Shown here one piece after another: positions 1 to 5,336 of a stretch of DNA of 5,336 nt; positions within the stretch are counted from its first letter, which is position 1, and every line of letters begins with the position of its first letter. Origin of the DNA: an uncultured bacterium (GTDB taxonomy: Bacteria; Actinomycetota; Aquicultoria; SKW223; CALKMS01); contig CALKMS010000084.1 in assembly GCA_938091145.1 (NCBI GenBank), forward strand, positions 1 through 5,336. The letters are read 5' to 3'. The position numbers and the translations under genes were made by a program. Below the pieces are notes generated by a model. It saw only the letters and a list, made by a program, of their open reading frames with translations. It did not search any database and was not told the origin of the DNA.

Positions 1-2
1 CA

Positions 3-2304
<2,302 letters not shown>

Positions 2305-2306
2305 AA

Positions 2307-3629
2307 GTGTTTGAAGCACTGACTGAAAAAATCCAAGCCGCTTTATCTGGTTTTTTTTCTCGGGGAAAACTAACTGAAAAGCAGATTAAAGATGGTCTCC
2401 GTGAGCTAAAGCTAGTGTTACTGGAAGCTGATGTCAACTATCAGGTAGTGAAGGAATTCATAGCTGAAGTTGAAGGCCGAGCAATAGGGCAAGATGTTAT
2501 AGAAAGCATTACTCCAGCTCAGCAGATAGTTAAAATAATTCATGATGAGATGGTCAGGATTTTAGGTTCCAGCAAAAAAGAATTTGATTCTCGTCCACCT
2601 TACCCGTTTTTGGTAATGCTAGTAGGCCTTCAGGGTGTGGGGAAGACGACAGCGGTAGTAAAATTAGGCAATTTTTTAAAAAAGAGGGGAATGAAGCCTC
2701 TTTTAGTAGCTGCTGACTTGCGTCGAGCGGCTGCTCAAGAGCAATTAGCCATTTTGGCTGAAGAGTGCTCGTTAGCAGTTTTTTCTGAAGGAAAAACCTC
2801 TAGTGAATTGATTAAACAAAGCTTGGAAAAAGCTAGGAATGAAGGTTTCGATGTGGTTATCGCTGATACTGCCGGTCGTCTTCACCTTGACGAAGATTTG
2901 ATGGGAGAAGTGAGAGAATTAAAAGAAGCTTATAATCCCAGATATACACTTTTTGTTTTAGATTCAATGGTGGGTCAGGATGCCTTAAATCAAGCCGTTC
3001 AGTTTGACGAAAAGATTGGTTTTGATGGAATGATCCTTACCAAGCTTGATGGTGACGCGCGCGGGGGTGCGGCTTTGTCGGCTGTAAAAGTGACTGGCAA
3101 GCCAATTTATTTTGTTAGCGATGGGGAAAGGGTTCAAAACTTTCAGGAGTTTTATCCAGAAAGAATGGCAACTCGAATTTTGGGAATGGGTGATATTTTG
3201 ACGTTGGTGGAAAGAGCTCAGGCCGAAATGGATTTAAAGAAGGCTAAAGAAATCGAAAAGAAAATGGCAAAAGCTCAATTTGATTTGTCTGATTTTTTAT
3301 TGCAGCTGGAAGAATTAGAGAAGCTCGGCCCAATAGGTGAGATCCTCAAGTATCTCCCAGGCGGGGCAAAATTAAGAGCTTTGCCTTTGGATGAAAAGAA
3401 GATTAAGCATATGAAAGCAATTGTTCAATCGATGACTCTTGAAGAAAGAAAAAATCCAAGTATAATAAAAGGAAAAAGAAAAGAAAGGATTGCCAAGGGA
3501 AGCGGCACTTCTTTGTTAGAAGTCAATCAGTTACTTAGGGGTTTTGAAGAGTTGCAGAAAATAATGAAAGAAATGGCCAAAGGTAAAGGAAAAATTCCTT
3601 TTTTATTTGGCAAAGATTTTTTTAAATAG
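2307..3629 (+). CDS. ffh: Signal recognition particle GTPase Ffh (SRP54)
   Basis: Ffh binds 4.5S/6S SRP RNA and signal sequences on ribosomes and delivers nascent membrane proteins to the FtsY receptor. It has 440 residues; E. coli has 453. Order: helical N domain (about 1-95); G domain with P-loop GLQGVGKTT (107-115), G2-like DLRRAAA (137-143), DTAGR (187-191), TKLD (245-248) followed by [10 protein letters not shown], and [15 protein letters not shown] (282-296); then the M domain (about 305-440) with the RNA-binding [11 protein letters not shown] (390-400) and a basic tail. The M domain, absent from FtsY, identifies Ffh. Odd points: the usual RPAA of G2 reads RAAA, the usual GVGE of the closing loop reads SDGE, and the finger loop (333-356) has no methionine. 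The GTG start gives the typical [11 protein letters not shown]-terminus. pyrG lies directly upstream, where many Bacillota have the SRP-linked gene ylxM. Confidence 0.98.
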   Translation: MFEALTEKIQAALSGFFSRGKLTEKQIKDGLRELKLVLLEADVNYQVVKEFIAEVEGRAIGQDVIESITPAQQIVKIIHDEMVRILGSSKKEFDSRPPYPFLVMLVGLQGVGKTTAVVKLGNFLKKRGMKPLLVAADLRRAAAQEQLAILAEECSLAVFSEGKTSSELIKQSLEKARNEGFDVVIADTAGRLHLDEDLMGEVRELKEAYNPRYTLFVLDSMVGQDALNQAVQFDEKIGFDGMILTKLDGDARGGAALSAVKVTGKPIYFVSDGERVQNFQEFYPERMATRILGMGDILTLVERAQAEMDLKKAKEIEKKMAKAQFDLSDFLLQLEELEKLGPIGEILKYLPGGAKLRALPLDEKKIKHMKAIVQSMTLEERKNPSIIKGKRKERIAKGSGTSLLEVNQLLRGFEELQKIMKEMAKGKGKIPFLFGKDFFK

Positions 3630-3637
3630 GAGGTGAT
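3628..3637 (+). promoter_or_regulatory. Strong Shine-Dalgarno site that fixes the rpsP TTG start
   Basis: AGGAGGTGAT matches the complement of the usual 16S rRNA 3' end without a mismatch. It begins inside the ffh stop codon (TAG, 3627-3629). The AGGAGG core ends 7 bases before the TTG at 3641. A nearer ATG at 3636 is in another frame and overlaps the site itself, so the TTG is the start. Confidence 0.9.
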
Positions 3638-3640
3638 GTC

Positions 3641-3907
3641 TTGGCGGTAAGGTTGAGGTTAGCCAGGTATGGCAGTAAGAAAAAACCTTTTTATCGGTTA
3701 GTAGCAACGGATAGCCGTGCTCCTCGTGACGGTCGCTTTATTGAAATTTTGGGGTATTACGACCCCCGAAAGGAACCCTCATTGGTAAAGATTGATAAAG
3801 AACGGGTTCGGTATTGGCTGAGTCAAGGTGCTAAAACAAGCGAAACTGTGGAGAAACTCTTGAAGATTTCTGGATTTCAAAAAGAAACTCAAACTGAAAA
3901 TCAGTAA
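3641..3907 (+). CDS. rpsP: 30S ribosomal protein S16
   Basis: S16 is an assembly protein of the small subunit that binds 16S rRNA. The 88-residue product begins [19 protein letters not shown], the family's conserved N-terminus, and continues with the conserved [19 protein letters not shown] (24-42) and the segment [19 protein letters not shown] (56-74). The C-terminal tail after about residue 78 is short and Gln/Glu/Thr-rich, a variable region in the family. The start is TTG, supported by a perfect Shine-Dalgarno sequence and by the family N-terminus. The gene lies 11 bases after ffh and 15 before khpA, the standard order. Confidence 0.98.
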   Translation: MAVRLRLARYGSKKKPFYRLVATDSRAPRDGRFIEILGYYDPRKEPSLVKIDKERVRYWLSQGAKTSETVEKLLKISGFQKETQTENQ

Positions 3908-3909
3908 AT

Positions 3910-3916
3910 AGGAGGT
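3910..3916 (+). promoter_or_regulatory. Shine-Dalgarno site for khpA
   Basis: AGGAGGT lies in the 15-base gap after rpsP, with the AGGAGG core 7 bases before the ATG at 3923. It is a strong site and leaves little doubt about the start. Confidence 0.88.
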
Positions 3917-3922
3917 TACGAG

Positions 3923-4153
3923 ATGAAAGATTTGTTAGAATACATTGCTAAGGCTCTGGTAGATAAGCCTGAGGAAGTCAGTGTCAATGTGGTTGAAGGC
4001 GATCGTTCGCTCATTCTTCAACTGAGGGTATCACCTGAAGATGTTGGAAAAGTAATTGGTAAGCAAGGTAGAATTGCTCAAGCCTTGAGAACTCTTATCA
4101 GAGCCACAGCTGTAAAACAGGGCAAAAGAGCAATTGTTGAAATCCTCGACTAA
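3923..4153 (+). CDS. khpA: KH-domain RNA-binding protein KhpA (YlqC family)
   Basis: The 76-residue protein is a single KH domain, the normal size for KhpA. It begins MKDLLEYIAKALVDKPEEV, typical of the family, and carries the GxxG RNA-binding loop as GKQG (46-49) in VGKVIGKQGR, followed by the helix IAQALRTLIRA. In streptococci KhpA works with KhpB (Jag) and binds many RNAs, influencing cell division and elongation; that role is known from relatives and is only inferred here. Its place between rpsP and rimM is the conserved one. It has a strong ribosome binding site. Its last 20 bases overlap the proposed rimM start, so rimM translation is probably coupled to it. Confidence 0.95.
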   Translation: MKDLLEYIAKALVDKPEEVSVNVVEGDRSLILQLRVSPEDVGKVIGKQGRIAQALRTLIRATAVKQGKRAIVEILD

Positions 4154-4664
4154 AAGAGAAAGTTGTAGATATCTTTCGGTTGCCTACATAAGACGTCACG
4201 AAGGGCACGGCTGGTTTTTAATAGATTTACTCACGGAAGAAGCGGAGAGGTTTAAGGTGGGAAAAAAGTTTTTTGTAGCCCCTCCGCTTTTTGCTTTAAA
4301 GGAGCTTACAATAAAGGAGGTGAAAATCAAGTCTGGCCGATTATATTTGAGGTTTTTTGAGAGTAAAAACCTGGTCAAGCCTGAGTTGATTTTAAAGCAT
4401 TATCTTCAAATTCCTGAATCTGAAGCCAAAAGGCTTGAACCGGGAGAGTATTGGATCCATGAAATCATTGGTCTCGATTGTTTTACTCTTGATGGGAAGC
4501 ATTTAGGCAAGATTACTTCGATATTAAAAACGAAAGCAAATGATGTTTTTTTTGTGGATGAAGGAAAGTACTTAATCCCAGCGGTAAAGGAGGTAATAAA
4601 AGAAGTCAAAATTAAAGAGGGCAGAATAGTTGTTAAAGAGTTGCCAGGGTTGCTAGAGCTATGA
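4134..4664 (+). CDS. rimM: Ribosome maturation factor RimM
   Basis: RimM binds S19 and helps the 30S head mature. The product has 176 residues, the usual size. The N-terminal RimM barrel (about 13-95) contains LLTEEAERFKVGKKFFV; the C-terminal PRC-barrel (about 104-176) shows YWIHEIIGLDCFTLDGKHLG, KTKANDVFFV and KYLIPAVKEVIKEV, all family hallmarks. The N-terminus is divergent: where relatives have a GxxGE-like loop (often PHGLKGEV), this protein reads RRHEGHGWFLI (20-30). The frame opens at 4116 and has no ATG or GTG until about 4256, so the start is the TTG at 4134 or the next one at 4137, both inside khpA and with only a weak purine stretch upstream. Translation is probably coupled to khpA. 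The end overlaps trmD by 4 bases (ATGA). The identity is firm; the exact start is not. Confidence 0.92.
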   Translation: MLKSSTKRESCRYLSVAYIRRHEGHGWFLIDLLTEEAERFKVGKKFFVAPPLFALKELTIKEVKIKSGRLYLRFFESKNLVKPELILKHYLQIPESEAKRLEPGEYWIHEIIGLDCFTLDGKHLGKITSILKTKANDVFFVDEGKYLIPAVKEVIKEVKIKEGRIVVKELPGLLEL

Positions 4665-5336
4665 TGGAGGTTGAGATAATCACGATTTTCCCCAATTATT
4701 TTCAATCTCCTCTTTCAGTCGGGCTTTTAAAAATTGCTCATGATAAGGGGCTTCTTAAAGTTAATGTACATGATCTTCGAGATTACACTTCTCTTTCTCA
4801 TCGAAAAGTTGATGATGAGCCTTATGGTGGAGGACCGGGGATGGTAATGCGTCCTGAACCATTTTTTGAAGCTGTTTTTTCTATTTTGAAAGTTCAAACT
4901 CCAAAAGAAGCCAAACGAAAAGCGGCCGTAGTTTTTCTTTCTCCCTCAGGAATAACTTTTAATCAGCGTTTAGCCGTTGAACTGACAAAAGAGAAAAAGC
5001 TGGTTTTTTTGTGTGGGCGTTATGAAGGAGTTGACGAAAGAGTAAAAGAACTTGCTAAGTATGAAATTTCTATTGGTGATTATGTTTTGGCTGGAGGAGA
5101 AGCAGCAGCATTGGTAATAGTTGAAGCAGTTGCTCGCTTAATTCCTGGGGTGGTAGGTTCAAGAGAGTCACTTATTGAAGAAAGTTTTAGCTTTGATTTA
5201 CTTGAATATCCTCAATATACTCGTCCACAGGTATATCGGGGTTTAAAAGTTCCTGAGGTTCTGCTCTCCGGAAATCACCGAGAAATTGCAAAGTGGCGTC
5301 GAGAAAAAGCTCTGGAAAAAACTTTTAAAATCAGAC
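4661..5336 (+). CDS. trmD: tRNA (guanine37-N1)-methyltransferase TrmD (3' end cut by window edge)
   Basis: TrmD methylates G37 next to the anticodon using S-adenosylmethionine, which prevents +1 frameshifting. Translation from 4661 is open to the window end, giving 225 residues of about 240-255. Motifs: FPNYF (10-14), HRKVDDEPYGGGPGMVM (47-63), the SAM-binding knot in LCGRYEGVDER (117-127) and SIGDYVLAGGE (137-147), then ARLIPGVVG (158-166), LLEYPQYTRP (180-189), VPEVLLSGNH (197-206) and IAKWRREKAL (209-218). Arg159 corresponds to E. coli Arg154. The position of the catalytic Asp169 is Glu174 here (codon 5180-5182), an unusual change. The ATG overlaps the rimM stop as ATGA; a second in-frame ATG at 4664 is possible. 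The upstream ribosome binding site is weak, so coupling to rimM is likely. rplS would be expected next, outside the window. Confidence 0.97.
   Translation, partial: MMEVEIITIFPNYFQSPLSVGLLKIAHDKGLLKVNVHDLRDYTSLSHRKVDDEPYGGGPGMVMRPEPFFEAVFSILKVQTPKEAKRKAAVVFLSPSGITFNQRLAVELTKEKKLVFLCGRYEGVDERVKELAKYEISIGDYVLAGGEAAALVIVEAVARLIPGVVGSRESLIEESFSFDLLEYPQYTRPQVYRGLKVPEVLLSGNHREIAKWRREKALEKTFKIR

Noticed and set aside
3636..3638. ATG just before the rpsP TTG
   Set aside because: It is out of frame with S16 and overlaps the Shine-Dalgarno sequence.
4196..4378. Minus-strand open frame opposite rimM
   Set aside because: Shadow of rimM coding sequence with no recognisable family features.
4406..4705. 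Minus-strand open frame opposite rimM and the trmD start
   Set aside because: Antisense to two clearly identified genes; its composition is explained by their codons.

Overview
The window is a gene-dense, AT-rich piece of bacterial chromosome with seven genes, all on the + strand. The largest gap between genes is 15 bases and three junctions overlap, so it reads as part of one long operon. No promoter, terminator, RNA gene, mobile element, repeat array or CRISPR is visible. Both end genes are cut by the window edges: the first lacks its 5' end and the last its 3' end.

Layout: (1) the C-terminal part of a membrane glycosyl-1-phosphate transferase of the MraY/WecA superfamily (3-686); (2) pyrG, CTP synthase (679-2304); (3) ffh, the signal recognition particle GTPase (2307-3629); (4) rpsP, ribosomal protein S16 (3641-3907); (5) khpA, a small KH-domain RNA-binding protein (3923-4153); (6) rimM, a 30S maturation factor (4134-4664); (7) trmD, tRNA m1G37 methyltransferase (4661-5336, running off the end and still open). 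The last five form the classical ffh-rpsP-khpA-rimM-trmD cluster, which is usually followed by rplS (L19).

The genes join three jobs: building a lipid-linked sugar on the membrane, supplying CTP, and making the translation and protein-targeting machinery. The less usual point is the join of a transferase-pyrG pair directly to the ffh cluster, with only 2 bases between pyrG and ffh.

Strong Shine-Dalgarno sequences (up to AGGAGGTGAT), frequent GTG and TTG starts, AT-rich codons, the DLRPGR-type transferase next to pyrG and the ffh-rpsP-khpA-rimM-trmD order suggest a Bacillota-like bacterium or a related, deeply branching or uncultured lineage. The sequence alone does not fix the phylum.

This is mostly ordinary core-genome content and I found no undescribed system. 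The points worth a second look are residue-level: a Glu where TrmD normally has its catalytic Asp, an altered G2 motif and a methionine-free finger loop in Ffh, and a divergent RimM N-terminus with a TTG start inside khpA.
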